Shown piece by piece: positions 6,740 through 14,206 of a DNA stretch of 17,632 bases. The stretch's first letter is position 1. Every line of letters begins with the position of its first letter. The notes beneath the pieces were generated by a model. It was not told where the DNA came from and did no database searches. It saw nothing but the letters and a program-made list of their open reading frames with translations. The translations under genes and the position numbers were made by a program. Where the stretch lies: positions 1-17,632 of the forward strand of contig DAOUAJ010000301.1 in NCBI GenBank assembly GCA_034433615.1. Reading direction: 5' to 3'. This stretch comes from DAOUAJ01 sp034433615 (lineage in GTDB: Bacteria > Chloroflexota > Anaerolineae > DUEN01).

Positions 6740-7483
6740 ATGAACCGATTTTTTGTTCCACCTGATGCCATCGTCCAGGAGCAGGTTCACTTCCCGCGCG
6801 AGGCGGCTCATCAGATCGCCCGCGTGCTACGATTGCGCTCAGGGGACCGGGTGGCCGTGCTGGACGGGCGAGGGACGCTCTACTACGTGGTACTAGAGCA
6901 CGTAGGCCGGGACGAGGCGCTGGGGCGAGTGGTCGGACAGGAAGTCGCTACCGGCGAGCCGAACATCGCCGTGACTCTGTATGCCGCTTTGATCAAGGGT
7001 GAGCGGTTCGAGTGGATTTTGCAGAAAGGCACGGAACTGGGTGTGTCCCGTTTCGTTCCGATGGTCACAGAACGTACTGTGATTCGTGACCTGCCTTCGT
7101 CTGACCGGCAAGAGCGGTGGGCGCGCATCGTCCGGGAGGCTGCGGAGCAATGCGGCCGGGCGCGCGTGCCGGAGGTGATCGCGCCGGTAAGCTTCGTAGC
7201 CGCTTGTGCTCAGGCCGCGGCCACCGAGGTGAGTTTGATCGCCTGGGAAGGGGAGCCTCAATGCTCATTGACGGATGTGTGGGGTGATCGCCGGCCGCGC
7301 ACGCTGGCCTTGATGGTCGGACCGGAAGGGGGATTTACGGCCGACGAGGCAGGGCAGGCCCGGGCCTGGGGGATTGTGCCCTTCTCGTTAGGGCCGCGAG
7401 TCTTGCGGGCCGAGACGGCTGCGATTGTGGCCGTTACGCTGGCATTGCAACAAGCGGGGGAATTGTCGCCGAAAGCAGGTTGA
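6740..7483 (+). CDS. rsmE: 16S rRNA (uracil(1498)-N(3))-methyltransferase
   Basis: RsmE methylates N3 of U1498 in helix 44 of 16S rRNA using S-adenosylmethionine. The 247-residue protein has a small N-terminal PUA-like domain (MNRFFVPPDAI, then HQIARVLRLRSGDRVAVLDGRG). A SPOUT methyltransferase domain follows with KGERFEWILQKGTELGV, the REAAEQCGRARVPEV segment, GPEGGF at about 194-199, and the knot-forming end SLGPRVLRAETAAIVAV. All these blocks are typical of the family, and the length is normal. It is the last gene of the dnaJ-prmA-rsmE run. Its ATG lies six bases past the prmA stop and its own ribosome site is weak, which suggests coupled translation. Confidence 0.94.
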   Translation: MNRFFVPPDAIVQEQVHFPREAAHQIARVLRLRSGDRVAVLDGRGTLYYVVLEHVGRDEALGRVVGQEVATGEPNIAVTLYAALIKGERFEWILQKGTELGVSRFVPMVTERTVIRDLPSSDRQERWARIVREAAEQCGRARVPEVIAPVSFVAACAQAAATEVSLIAWEGEPQCSLTDVWGDRRPRTLALMVGPEGGFTADEAGQARAWGIVPFSLGPRVLRAETAAIVAVTLALQQAGELSPKAG

Positions 7484-7501
7484 ATGCAGAGCGACTTTTG
7501 T

Positions 7502-7524
7502 GATCACTCGAGCCGACAGTGATC
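7502..7524. promoter_or_regulatory. Inverted repeat upstream of trxB
   Basis: GATCACT (7502-7508) and AGTGATC (7518-7524) form a perfect 7-bp inverted repeat with a 9-base centre, 23 bases before the trxB ATG. It could be an operator for a dimeric regulator or a 5'-leader hairpin. I could not place a convincing promoter around it, so the role is open. Confidence 0.35.
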
Positions 7525-7547
7525 CATAAAACGTGAAGAGGGAAACG

Positions 7548-8528
7548 ATGAGTGGACAACAGGAAAACGTCATTATCATCGGCAGCGGGCCGGCCGGGCT
7601 GACGGCCGGGCTATACACTGCTCGCGCTGAGCTGAAACCGCTGCTCCTGACCGGCAACGAAATAGGAGGCCAGATCTCTCTGACTACAGATGTTGAGAAT
7701 TATCCGGGCTTCCCGGAGGCCGTGACCGGCCCTGAACTGGTGGAGAGAATGCGGGAGCAGGCCGAGAAGTTCGGCTGCCGGATCGAGTACGACTATGTGA
7801 CCAAAGTGGACTTTTTGCAGCATCCGTTCAGAGTGGAGACAGCTAACGGCAAACAGTACGTGGCCAACGCGGTGATCGTAGCCACGGGGGCGACGCCCCG
7901 TCGGCTGGGCGTGCCGGGTGAGCAGGAGTTCACCGGGCGCGGTGTCTCTTATTGCGCCACGTGCGACGGTTTTTTCTTTCGAGGAAAAGAGGTCGTGGTA
8001 GTTGGCGGCGGCGACAGCGCCCTGGAAGAGGGGCTGTTCCTGACCCGATTCGCTACCAAAGTGCGCGTCGTGCATCGCCGCGACCAACTGCGTGCCAGCC
8101 AGATCCTCCAGCGTCGGGCATTCGCCAACGACAAGTTCGAATTCATCTGGAATAGCATTGTGACCTCCATCAACGGCGATAACGCGGTGCGGTCGGTCAC
8201 GTTGAAAAATGTCCAGACGGATGAGGAAACCGAATTGAAGACGGACGGCGTCTTCGTCTACATTGGTCACATCCCCAACACCCAGCTATTCGTTGGTCAG
8301 TTGGAAATGGATGCGGACGGCTACCTGATCGTGGATAAGCGGTTTCATACCAACGTGCCGGGGGTCTTCGCTGCTGGTGATGTCCAGGATCGCTACTTCC
8401 GCCAGGTGGCGACGTCGGTGGGCGCCGGCTGTGCCGCCGCGATGGAGGCGGAGAAGTTCATCGCCGCGCTGGAAGATCGCGCCTACGCAGGGCATAAAGA
8501 GGAGATCGTGACGCCAGGACCAGCGTAG
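7548..8528 (+). CDS. trxB: Thioredoxin-disulfide reductase
   Basis: This FAD enzyme passes electrons from NADPH to thioredoxin. The 326-residue protein has the FAD-binding IIGSGPAGLTAGLYTAR at about 10-26, GGQISLTTDVENYPGFP, the redox-active CATC at 136-139 within GVSYCATCDGFFF, and the pyridine-nucleotide-binding VVVGGGDSALEE near 151. HRRDQLRA follows, a pattern seen in NADPH-binding members, and the C-terminal FAD motif is GVFAAGDVQDRYFRQVATS. The ATG at 7548 is chosen because GAAGAGGG lies just upstream; the in-frame GTG at 7533 overlaps that ribosome site. It is separated from rsmE by 64 bases containing an inverted repeat, and is followed by a strong hairpin terminator. Ferredoxin-linked variants of this fold exist, but CATC with HRRD favours true TrxB. 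Confidence 0.95.
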   Translation: MSGQQENVIIIGSGPAGLTAGLYTARAELKPLLLTGNEIGGQISLTTDVENYPGFPEAVTGPELVERMREQAEKFGCRIEYDYVTKVDFLQHPFRVETANGKQYVANAVIVATGATPRRLGVPGEQEFTGRGVSYCATCDGFFFRGKEVVVVGGGDSALEEGLFLTRFATKVRVVHRRDQLRASQILQRRAFANDKFEFIWNSIVTSINGDNAVRSVTLKNVQTDEETELKTDGVFVYIGHIPNTQLFVGQLEMDADGYLIVDKRFHTNVPGVFAAGDVQDRYFRQVATSVGAGCAAAMEAEKFIAALEDRAYAGHKEEIVTPGPA

Positions 8529-8545
8529 CACATAAGTATGCCGAT

Positions 8546-8583
8546 ATGAAGAGGCCCCCGCCTGACAATGGGGGCCTCTTCAT
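8546..8583. terminator. Bidirectional hairpin terminator between trxB and nuoN
   Basis: ATGAAGAGGCCCCC (8546-8559) and its exact reverse complement (8570-8583) form a 14-bp perfect stem with a 10-base loop. It lies 17 bases after the trxB stop and 39 bases past the convergent nuoN stop. The A/T-containing outer stem (AAGAGG / CCTCTT) gives weak T-runs in both directions, so it can serve both genes. Confidence 0.85.
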
Positions 8584-8622
8584 TGTTCGCATCAGTTGTA
8601 GCGTCCCTGCTTAAACTTTGCG

Positions 8623-10065
8623 TTACCCCAACACCGCCTGGATGCTCCGCTGAGCCAACCCCAGCCAAAAGCCAGGATAAACTCCGATGCCAATCACGAA
8701 CACGACCGCGATGGCCGTCACCAGGGCCAGGACAGGGCGCCAGCCCACAGCAATAGGAGCCGCTTCCTCGTCTGCCATGTACATGGTCACGGTAACGCGC
8801 AGGTAGTAGTAAGCGGAAATGGCCGAATTGATCACTCCTACGATCGCCAGCCAGGCCAGGTTGGCTTCCACGGCTGCCTGGAACAGGTACAGCTTACCGA
8901 AAAACCCGGCCAGGGGCGGCACGCCGGTCAAGCCGAACATGAAGATGGCCATCATCGCTGCCAGCCAGGGGTGAGATCGTGCCAGCCCCCGCACCTGGTT
9001 AGCCATCACATCCCCTTCCCCCTGGCGCTCCATGGCGATGAGCACGGCGAAAGCGCCGATGTTCATGAAGGCGTAGACGAAGAGGTAGAAGAGCACCGCG
9101 GCGACCCCGCTCGCGTTAGTGGCAGCCAGCCCTACCAAGACATATCCCGCGTGGGCTATCGAGGAGTACGCAAGCATGCGCTTGAGGCTGAGCTGGCGCA
9201 ACGCGGCCAGATTCCCCACGGTCATCGTCAAAACTGCCAGGGCTGCTACGGCCGGAACCCAGGTGGCCGAGGGCACCCATGCTCCTGTTTGCCTCCCCAG
9301 CGTGCCCACGAACAGGCGCAAAAAGGCGGCAAAGGCCGCAGCCTTCGTCCCTACCGACATGAACGCTGTGATGGGCGTCGGCGCCCCCTGATACACGTCC
9401 GGCGTCCACACATGGAAGGGCACGGCCGCCACTTTGAAGCCGAACCCCACGATGAGCAGGGCCACGCCGATCAGGAAGACAGGCGCCGAAGATGCTCCCC
9501 GGGCGATGCCGGCAAAGTCCAGCGCACCGGTGCTCGCGTATACCAAAGCCACGCCGTAGAGGAAAAACGCCGTGGAGAAGGCCCCCAGCAGCAGGTACTT
9601 GAGCGCGGCCTCTCCGGAGGTTGCCCGCTCTCGCTCGAAGCCGGCCAGGATGTACAGGCTCAGGGAGAGTACCTCCAGCGCGACGAAAACCAGCATCAGG
9701 TGGGTGGCAGCCGCCATCAAGGTCATGCCGATGGCCGCCAGCAGTAGCAACCCGTTATACTCCCCCTGCTGTTCGCCGTGAGCGTCCAGCCAATTCATGG
9801 CGACCAGCAGCCCCAGCGCAGTAGCTATCAGGATCACCAGCCGGAAGAAGGCCGTGTACGCGTCAGCAATCGCCATGCCCTGAAAACTTTGGGGCGGTTG
9901 CTGGACCAGAAGATACGTGGCCCCTCCGGCCAGGGCAACCCCCAGCAGGCCCACCCAGGTCAGCCAGCGTTTGTCCCCCACCAGCGTGTCCACGACCAGG
10001 ACCACGATGGCAGCGACCAGAAGAATGATTTCAGGCAACAAGGGCATGATCGAGATGTTGTCCAT
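8623..10065 (-). CDS. nuoN: NADH-quinone oxidoreductase subunit N
   Basis: NuoN is one of three antiporter-like proton-pumping subunits of the complex I membrane arm. The 480-residue, very hydrophobic protein has about 14 membrane segments. The key residues of the proton path are visible: glutamate 131 in VALEVLSLSLYIL, lysine 156 in ALKYLLLGAFS, and lysine 211 in GFGFKVAAVPFHVWTPDVYQGAP, followed by lysine 241. The length is normal. The ATG at 10065 gives the expected short N-terminus before the first helix. Its start is 22 bases after the stop of the radical SAM gene, so nuoN would be read from that transcript rather than directly after nuoM. It ends the cluster at the hairpin terminator. 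Confidence 0.95.
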   Translation of the reverse strand: MDNISIMPLLPEIILLVAAIVVLVVDTLVGDKRWLTWVGLLGVALAGGATYLLVQQPPQSFQGMAIADAYTAFFRLVILIATALGLLVAMNWLDAHGEQQGEYNGLLLLAAIGMTLMAAATHLMLVFVALEVLSLSLYILAGFERERATSGEAALKYLLLGAFSTAFFLYGVALVYASTGALDFAGIARGASSAPVFLIGVALLIVGFGFKVAAVPFHVWTPDVYQGAPTPITAFMSVGTKAAAFAAFLRLFVGTLGRQTGAWVPSATWVPAVAALAVLTMTVGNLAALRQLSLKRMLAYSSIAHAGYVLVGLAATNASGVAAVLFYLFVYAFMNIGAFAVLIAMERQGEGDVMANQVRGLARSHPWLAAMMAIFMFGLTGVPPLAGFFGKLYLFQAAVEANLAWLAIVGVINSAISAYYYLRVTVTMYMADEEAAPIAVGWRPVLALVTAIAVVFVIGIGVYPGFWLGLAQRSIQAVLG

Positions 10066-10087
10066 ATGGGTTCACTCGCTTTGACAC

Positions 10088-11461
10088 TCATCGCGGGCAA
10101 TGCGGATCGCTGTCGGCAAAGTCGCCGCCGAAGGCCATCACTACGGCACGGCATCCCTTGCACAGTTCGAGATACCCACAGTCGGCGCATGGGCCGCGTA
10201 CAGTCTCTTCCTGAGTCCGGAACCGGGCGAAGACCTGCGACTCACGCCAGGCGCGCATGAGACCGTCACCGACCGAAGCGTCCGACCAGCGGACGTGGCT
10301 GCACGGGAGTATCGAACCGTCCTGAAGGATGGTGACGAATTTGCGAGCTGCGCAGCATCCCCAGACGCCACTTCGATAGAGTTCCTCCGGCCGCCGATCA
10401 GTGAGCAGGAAAGTTAGCGAGGCATCGAGGGTGATCCGGGTTTCGGGTCTCAAGTCACAGGTCACAGGTCGCAGGTCACCAGTGGCAGGTCTCAAGTCAC
10501 GGGTCACAAGAGCCTCTCGTCTGCGAGCCGTGACTTGGGACTTGGGACTTGAGACTTGTAACTGGGGCAAGATTTTTCTCAATTGCCGATACCCCTCGGC
10601 ATCCAGCGATTCTCGTTCCAGCCAGTCCCCCTCGGTTGTGGGCGGCTTGGGGCGTAAAAGGTTGATCGAGGCGGCCCCGAGGCGTCGGCCCAGGTTCATC
10701 ACCGCCGGGAGTTCCTCCAGGCTGTTGCGTGTCACCAGGAAGTTGAGGCCGAAACGCAAGCCGAGCTCACGGCAGACTTCGATCGCGGCGATCGCGCGCC
10801 GGAAATTGGGACGCGTGCGCGCGTTGCTCATTTCGGTCGCTCCGTTGAGGGAGATCTGAACCTGCCTCAGGCCGGCTTCTTTGAGAGCCACCGCCAGATC
10901 GCGCGTCAGCCGATTCCCATTCGTAGTCAGATTAGAGACGAGGCGATGTTCGCGAGCCAGCCGCACCATCTCGACAAGACGTGGGTGCAGGAGTGGCTCG
11001 CCCCCGCCCAAGGCGATCTGGAAAACGCGAGCCTTCTCCGTTTCGTAGACGACTCGCTCGAAGAGCTCCCAGGAGGCGTGCTCAGCCGACACGTCGCTGC
11101 CGGGACGGGCCGAGTAGAAACAGCCCGCGCACGCCTGGTCGCAGCGACCGGTGACTGAGAAGTGGATGGTCTCCGGCGCGGCCAGGGAGCGCGGCGGAGC
11201 GGTCGTCGTCCTGGCTGTCTCCAAGCACTCTTCGATGCATTCGGGAGAGCCATCCGGCGGGCCGTGGACGATAAACCCCTTGTCCAGCAGATATCCAGCG
11301 AAGGAGAGAGGCATCTCCCGTCGGAGTCCAGGTGCGCACAGCCGATAGAGAGCTCTCAACCCTTCCAGGTCGAGGAGGGCCGTCTCCGCCGTCTCTTGCT
11401 GGAAGAGAAGCGCGCCTTGTGGCTCCGGGCGAAGGATGGTGGCATGAGATAGTGAGAACAT
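10088..11461 (-). CDS. Radical SAM/SPASM protein with PqqD-like N-terminal region
   Basis: The 457-residue protein has three parts. Residues 1-70 (with GALLF, LDLEGLRALYRL, SFAGYLLDKGFIV) resemble the PqqD or RiPP-recognition fold. A radical SAM barrel follows, with CDQACAGC (CxxxCxxC, Cys 107, 111, 114) binding the 4Fe-4S cluster, LGGGEP near 152, and NLTTNGN. The C-terminal SPASM domain has cysteines near 369/370, 387, 425, 428, 434, 437 and 455 (LPCSH, GPCADCGYLELCKGCR, DPHC) for auxiliary clusters. The ending GGDFADSDPHCP recalls NirJ/AhbD-type enzymes. Residues about 300-341 are encoded by a period-7 tandem repeat. The ATG at 11461 overlaps the upstream stop (TGATG), so it is coupled to the 278-aa gene. 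It may modify a peptide or protein; the substrate is not known. Confidence 0.85.
   Translation of the reverse strand: MFSLSHATILRPEPQGALLFQQETAETALLDLEGLRALYRLCAPGLRREMPLSFAGYLLDKGFIVHGPPDGSPECIEECLETARTTTAPPRSLAAPETIHFSVTGRCDQACAGCFYSARPGSDVSAEHASWELFERVVYETEKARVFQIALGGGEPLLHPRLVEMVRLAREHRLVSNLTTNGNRLTRDLAVALKEAGLRQVQISLNGATEMSNARTRPNFRRAIAAIEVCRELGLRFGLNFLVTRNSLEELPAVMNLGRRLGAASINLLRPKPPTTEGDWLERESLDAEGYRQLRKILPQLQVSSPKSQVTARRREALVTRDLRPATGDLRPVTCDLRPETRITLDASLTFLLTDRRPEELYRSGVWGCCAARKFVTILQDGSILPCSHVRWSDASVGDGLMRAWRESQVFARFRTQEETVRGPCADCGYLELCKGCRAVVMAFGGDFADSDPHCPR
10445..10565. repeat. Heptamer tandem-repeat palindrome inside the radical SAM gene
   Basis: On the plus strand nine degenerate heptamers run from 10445 to 10507 (AAGTCAC, AGGTCAC, AGGTCGC and so on). 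After a 23-base centre, five heptamers run from 10531 to 10565 (TGACTTG, GGACTTG twice, AGACTTG, TAACTGG). The segment 10486-10510 is complementary to 10534-10558 with about five mismatches in 25. The array stays open in the coding frame and encodes a seven-residue protein repeat of the form DLRPxTx, three copies, because three heptamers equal seven codons. It has the same architecture as the spacer repeats at 1530-1601 and 4541-4637 but a different heptamer. Confidence 0.85.
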
Positions 11462-12297
11462 CAATAGATCATCGTGAAGTCAATTTTGGCGCCGGCTTTT
11501 TTCGCTGCCTGAGACAGCACATACTCGTAGTAGCCGTAGGCGAACTGACCGTCGTCCATCCAACGTCCGTGAATGCTCAAAGTGGCATCGGGGTTCAGCC
11601 GCACACGCAGGGAGACGGGCTGAGGACGATTGTAGCTCTCCCACGGGTCGTATGGTCCAAACATAGAGGAGAAGAGCATATCCATCTCGTTCATTCCCCG
11701 ACCCCCTCGGCGCGGTCTACCCTCCGCCTCCTGGATCATCACGTCAGTTTTACGCACGGCGGCCCTGGCCTTTGCTTGCTCCTCCAGTGACAGCTTATTC
11801 AGTCCCACCAGTTCGCAGCCCAGGTGGAGGACCACACCGTCCCAAGGGATTTCATCTTCGGAGTAGAAGTCATCCTCATTCACCTTCTGCCCTGGTTTGA
11901 ACTCCATATCTATGTCTTTGTACCTCTCCCTCTGCTCCGGCGTTAGCTCAAAACGGAAGACCTTGGCCTTCAACAGAGCCTGGCGGTTGGCTCCCACGTA
12001 GTTCAAGATAGGTTCAATGGCACGCACACCGATGGTAATTGCACGGTCGGGGCGGAACTTACCAACCACCTGGTCGAGTTGCTGCCGGACCGGGGAATCG
12101 GCGGGCTCGTGCTGGTGGACATATTTTTGCAGTCGGCTCACCGACTCCTCGCTCAGCAGGTAATAGGAGCGAACGAAGTAACCGGAGCCTAGCAAGGCTC
12201 GGACGAGGGTGCCCACCTCTTCGGGTTTAGGCACCCTGGCGCTGTAGGCGGCCTCAGACGAATCAATCTCGTAGCCGTTCCAGTGTGCTTTTAACAT
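11461..12297 (-). CDS. Conserved-looking soluble protein of unknown function, partner of the radical SAM gene
   Basis: I do not recognise this 278-residue protein. It has no signal peptide or membrane segment and begins MLKAHWNGYEIDSSEAAYSA. The region to about 75 (KPEEVGTLVRALLGSGYFVRSYYLLSE) is predicted mixed alpha/beta. There is an acidic stretch (DEDDF-like, NEDDFYSEDEIPWDG, about 150-165), a helical LSLEEQAKARAAVRK, a glycine/arginine-rich patch GRPRRGGRG near 207, and an ending SIHGRWMDDGQFAYGYYEYV then AGAKIDFTMIY. Only one cysteine is seen (HLGCEL). The start ATG at 12297 has a GAGGTC ribosome site that overlaps the stop of the preceding gene; upstream in-frame starts fall in a repeat and are rejected. 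The TGATG overlap with the radical SAM gene suggests joint function, either as a substrate or a partner. Confidence 0.75.
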   Translation of the reverse strand: MLKAHWNGYEIDSSEAAYSARVPKPEEVGTLVRALLGSGYFVRSYYLLSEESVSRLQKYVHQHEPADSPVRQQLDQVVGKFRPDRAITIGVRAIEPILNYVGANRQALLKAKVFRFELTPEQRERYKDIDMEFKPGQKVNEDDFYSEDEIPWDGVVLHLGCELVGLNKLSLEEQAKARAAVRKTDVMIQEAEGRPRRGGRGMNEMDMLFSSMFGPYDPWESYNRPQPVSLRVRLNPDATLSIHGRWMDDGQFAYGYYEYVLSQAAKKAGAKIDFTMIY

Positions 12298-12305
12298 TTT
12301 TGACC

Positions 12306-12593
12306 TCACAATTGTCCTGGCCTGACCGCCAGCCTGTCTCCTGGCCCCTCTGACGAGGACAGGCCCCCTGACGAGGACAGGCTGCACGACGTCCAGGGCG
12401 GGCTCGTTTTGCGTCGGCGCTCGATTTCCTGGACCAAACCCTGAACAGTGCGTTTGCCCAGCCAGTGATGGCGTTCCGCGGTGTAGTCTCCATGGCCTGT
12501 TTCAAACTGCTGCAAGAACCGGATCAACCCTACAGGCCCAAGATCGCGAGAGGGGGAGCGCAATCCCGCCAGCCGGATTTGCTCAAGTGTCAT
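12306..12593 (-). CDS. Short protein with QFETG-x-GDYT-x-ER motif, repeat-extended C-terminus
   Basis: The 95-residue protein starts MTLEQIRLAGLRSPSRDLG and continues with PVGLIRFLQQFETGHGDYTAERHHWL and VQGLVQEIERRR. This looks like a family of short (about 65-75 residue) hypothetical proteins that I associate with Chloroflexota and cyanobacteria, whose function I do not know; that resemblance is from memory. After about residue 65 the sequence becomes serine-rich (LSSSGG, LSSSEG), encoded by an 18-base tandem repeat, so the C-terminus seems extended beyond the usual end. The ATG at 12593 follows an AGGGA ribosome site and lies 22 bases after the nuoM stop. The next gene starts eight bases after its stop. 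Confidence 0.65.
   Translation of the reverse strand: MTLEQIRLAGLRSPSRDLGPVGLIRFLQQFETGHGDYTAERHHWLGKRTVQGLVQEIERRRKTSPPWTSCSLSSSGGLSSSEGPGDRLAVRPGQL
12350..12382. repeat. 18-base tandem duplication
   Basis: CTGACGAGGACAGGC occurs at 12350-12364 and again at 12368-12382, a unit of 18 bases. A further partial copy (CCTGTCTCCTGG, opposite sense) lies near 12333-12344. Because the unit is a multiple of three, the reading frame of the short gene 12306-12593 is preserved and gains a six-residue LSSSGG/EG repeat. Confidence 0.75.
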
Positions 12594-12615
12594 AGTAGCT
12601 GTCCCTATAATTAAC

Positions 12616-14118
12616 CTACCTTTGCGACAGCGCAATCGGAAGCGCGATCTGCTGCACTACGTACTGCTGCGTCTCCATTACTGAGGGATTGATCCGATCA
12701 AAGAACAGGTTCGGGAACAGGCCGATGATGAAAAACATGACGGTGATGGGCACCAGGATCAGCACTTCTCGTTTGGTCAGGTCGGTCAGACGTTTGTTCT
12801 CTGGCTTATCCAACGGCCCCTGCATGACCTCCCGGAAAGCGTGCAGCAGGTACCAGGCGGCCACGATCACCCCCACGGCAGCCAGGATCGCGGCTACCCG
12901 GCTGGCCTGGAACGCCCCTACCAGGATGCTGAACTCCCCCACGAAGCCGTTCAACCCCGGCAACCCGGCCGAGCTGAGGATCGTCACCAGCAGGAACGCG
13001 CCGTAGATCGGCATTACGGCCCACACCCCCCCGAAATCGGCCAACATGCGCGTGTGCCGGCGCTCGTAAATCATTCCCACCAGGAGGAATAGCGCGCCCG
13101 TGCTCAAGCCGTGGTTGACCATCTGCAAGACCGCGCCGCTGATCCCCTGCGGCGTCAGCGCAAAGATACCCAGCACGACGAAGCCCAGGTGTGCCACCGA
13201 AGAGTAGGCCACCAGGCTCTTGAAGTCCCGCTGGCGCAGGGCCACCATCCCGCCGTAGAGGATTCCAATGATCGCCAGCACGATGAAGAGTCCAGACAGA
13301 CTCTGCGCCGCTGCCGGGAAGAGCGGCAGGGCAAAGCGCACGTAGCCGTAGGTGCCCATCTTCAGCAGGATGGCGGCCAGGATCACCGAGCCCGCCGTGG
13401 GCGCTTCCACATGCGCGTCGGGCAGCCAGGTGTGGAAGGGGAAGAGCGGCACCTTGATGGCGAAGGCCAGAGCGAAGGCCAGGAAGAGCCAGCGTTGCAA
13501 GTTGGGGTCCAACCGCGCGCTGGCCAGGATCTCCGTCAGATCAAAGGTGCCGGTGGTGTAGCGCAGCACCAGGATAGCCACCAGCATCAGCGCGCTGCCC
13601 GCCATCGTGTAGAGGAAGAACTTTATGGCAGCGTAGACCCGGCGTGGCCCACCCCAGATGCCGATGATGAAATACATCGGGATGAGGGTGGCCTCCCAGA
13701 AGAGGTAGAAGAGCACCAAGTCCAGGGCCACGAACACCCCGATCATCCCCGTCTCCAATACCAACATCAGGAACAGGTAGAGCGGCACCCGCTCGGTGAT
13801 GGCGTTCCAGGACGATAGGATAACGATAGGTCCGAGGAAGGTGGTGAGCAACACCAGGAACAGGCTGATGCCGTCCACCCCCAGGATATAGTTCAGCCCC
13901 AGCTCCGGCGCCCACGACCACGATTCCAGAAACTGGTAGCCCGGCTCTCCCGTCTGCCAGCCGAAGAACAACGGCAGCGAGAGGAGAAACGTGGCCGTGG
14001 CCACCAGCAGCGCCCAGTACCAGGGCGCCCGCCCCTGCCTGGGGAGCAGCAGCAGGATGATCGCTCCCACCAGGGGAAAAAACGTGATCAGGCTCAGCAA
14101 AGGTGTCTCAAGCGTCAT
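12616..14118 (-). CDS. nuoM: NADH-quinone oxidoreductase subunit M
   Basis: NuoM is the middle antiporter-like proton-pumping subunit of complex I. The 500-residue membrane protein has about 14 hydrophobic segments. It keeps glutamate 142 in LFWEATLIPMYFIIGIWGG (equivalent to E144 of the E. coli protein), lysine 166 in AIKFFLY, and lysine 222 in AFAIKVPLFPFHTWLPDAHVEAPTAGS, followed by LLKMGTYGYVR and the NHGLSTGALFLLVG helix. The length is normal. The ATG at 14118 follows a G-rich GGGGGGG ribosome site. It is separated from nuoL by the lipoprotein gene and brnTA, so it would depend on readthrough from upstream or on a promoter in the 88 bases after brnA. Confidence 0.96.
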   Translation of the reverse strand: MTLETPLLSLITFFPLVGAIILLLLPRQGRAPWYWALLVATATFLLSLPLFFGWQTGEPGYQFLESWSWAPELGLNYILGVDGISLFLVLLTTFLGPIVILSSWNAITERVPLYLFLMLVLETGMIGVFVALDLVLFYLFWEATLIPMYFIIGIWGGPRRVYAAIKFFLYTMAGSALMLVAILVLRYTTGTFDLTEILASARLDPNLQRWLFLAFALAFAIKVPLFPFHTWLPDAHVEAPTAGSVILAAILLKMGTYGYVRFALPLFPAAAQSLSGLFIVLAIIGILYGGMVALRQRDFKSLVAYSSVAHLGFVVLGIFALTPQGISGAVLQMVNHGLSTGALFLLVGMIYERRHTRMLADFGGVWAVMPIYGAFLLVTILSSAGLPGLNGFVGEFSILVGAFQASRVAAILAAVGVIVAAWYLLHAFREVMQGPLDKPENKRLTDLTKREVLILVPITVMFFIIGLFPNLFFDRINPSVMETQQYVVQQIALPIALSQR

Positions 14119-14206
14119 AGCCCCCCCGTAAAGACGACGAATAACGCCCTGGCCTCATGCGTTAGCGGAATCACGATGCCTCTTCGGGCAGTCAACTTCC
14201 CATCTG

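Noticed and set aside
8971..9747. 258-codon plus-strand open frame rich in histidine, glycine and glutamine
   Set aside because: It lies opposite nuoN, a clear membrane protein; shadows of leucine/alanine-rich membrane genes give such compositions.
10445..10565. CRISPR array
   Set aside because: Units are only seven bases, degenerate and without spacers; the pattern is a tandem repeat with inverted arms.
10441..10565. Frameshift or pseudogene in the radical SAM gene
   Set aside because: The frame stays open through the repeat and the SPASM cysteines are intact after it.
12298..12387. Upstream extension of the 278-aa protein (MQPVLVRGPVLVRG)
   Set aside because: The extra residues come from the 18-base repeat and overlap the preceding gene; the ATG at 12297 has a GAGGTC ribosome site.
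14165..14195. Possible nuoM promoter with TTGACT on the minus strand
   Set aside because: At 17-base spacing the -10 position reads GATTCC, which is a poor match, so I do not list it as a feature.
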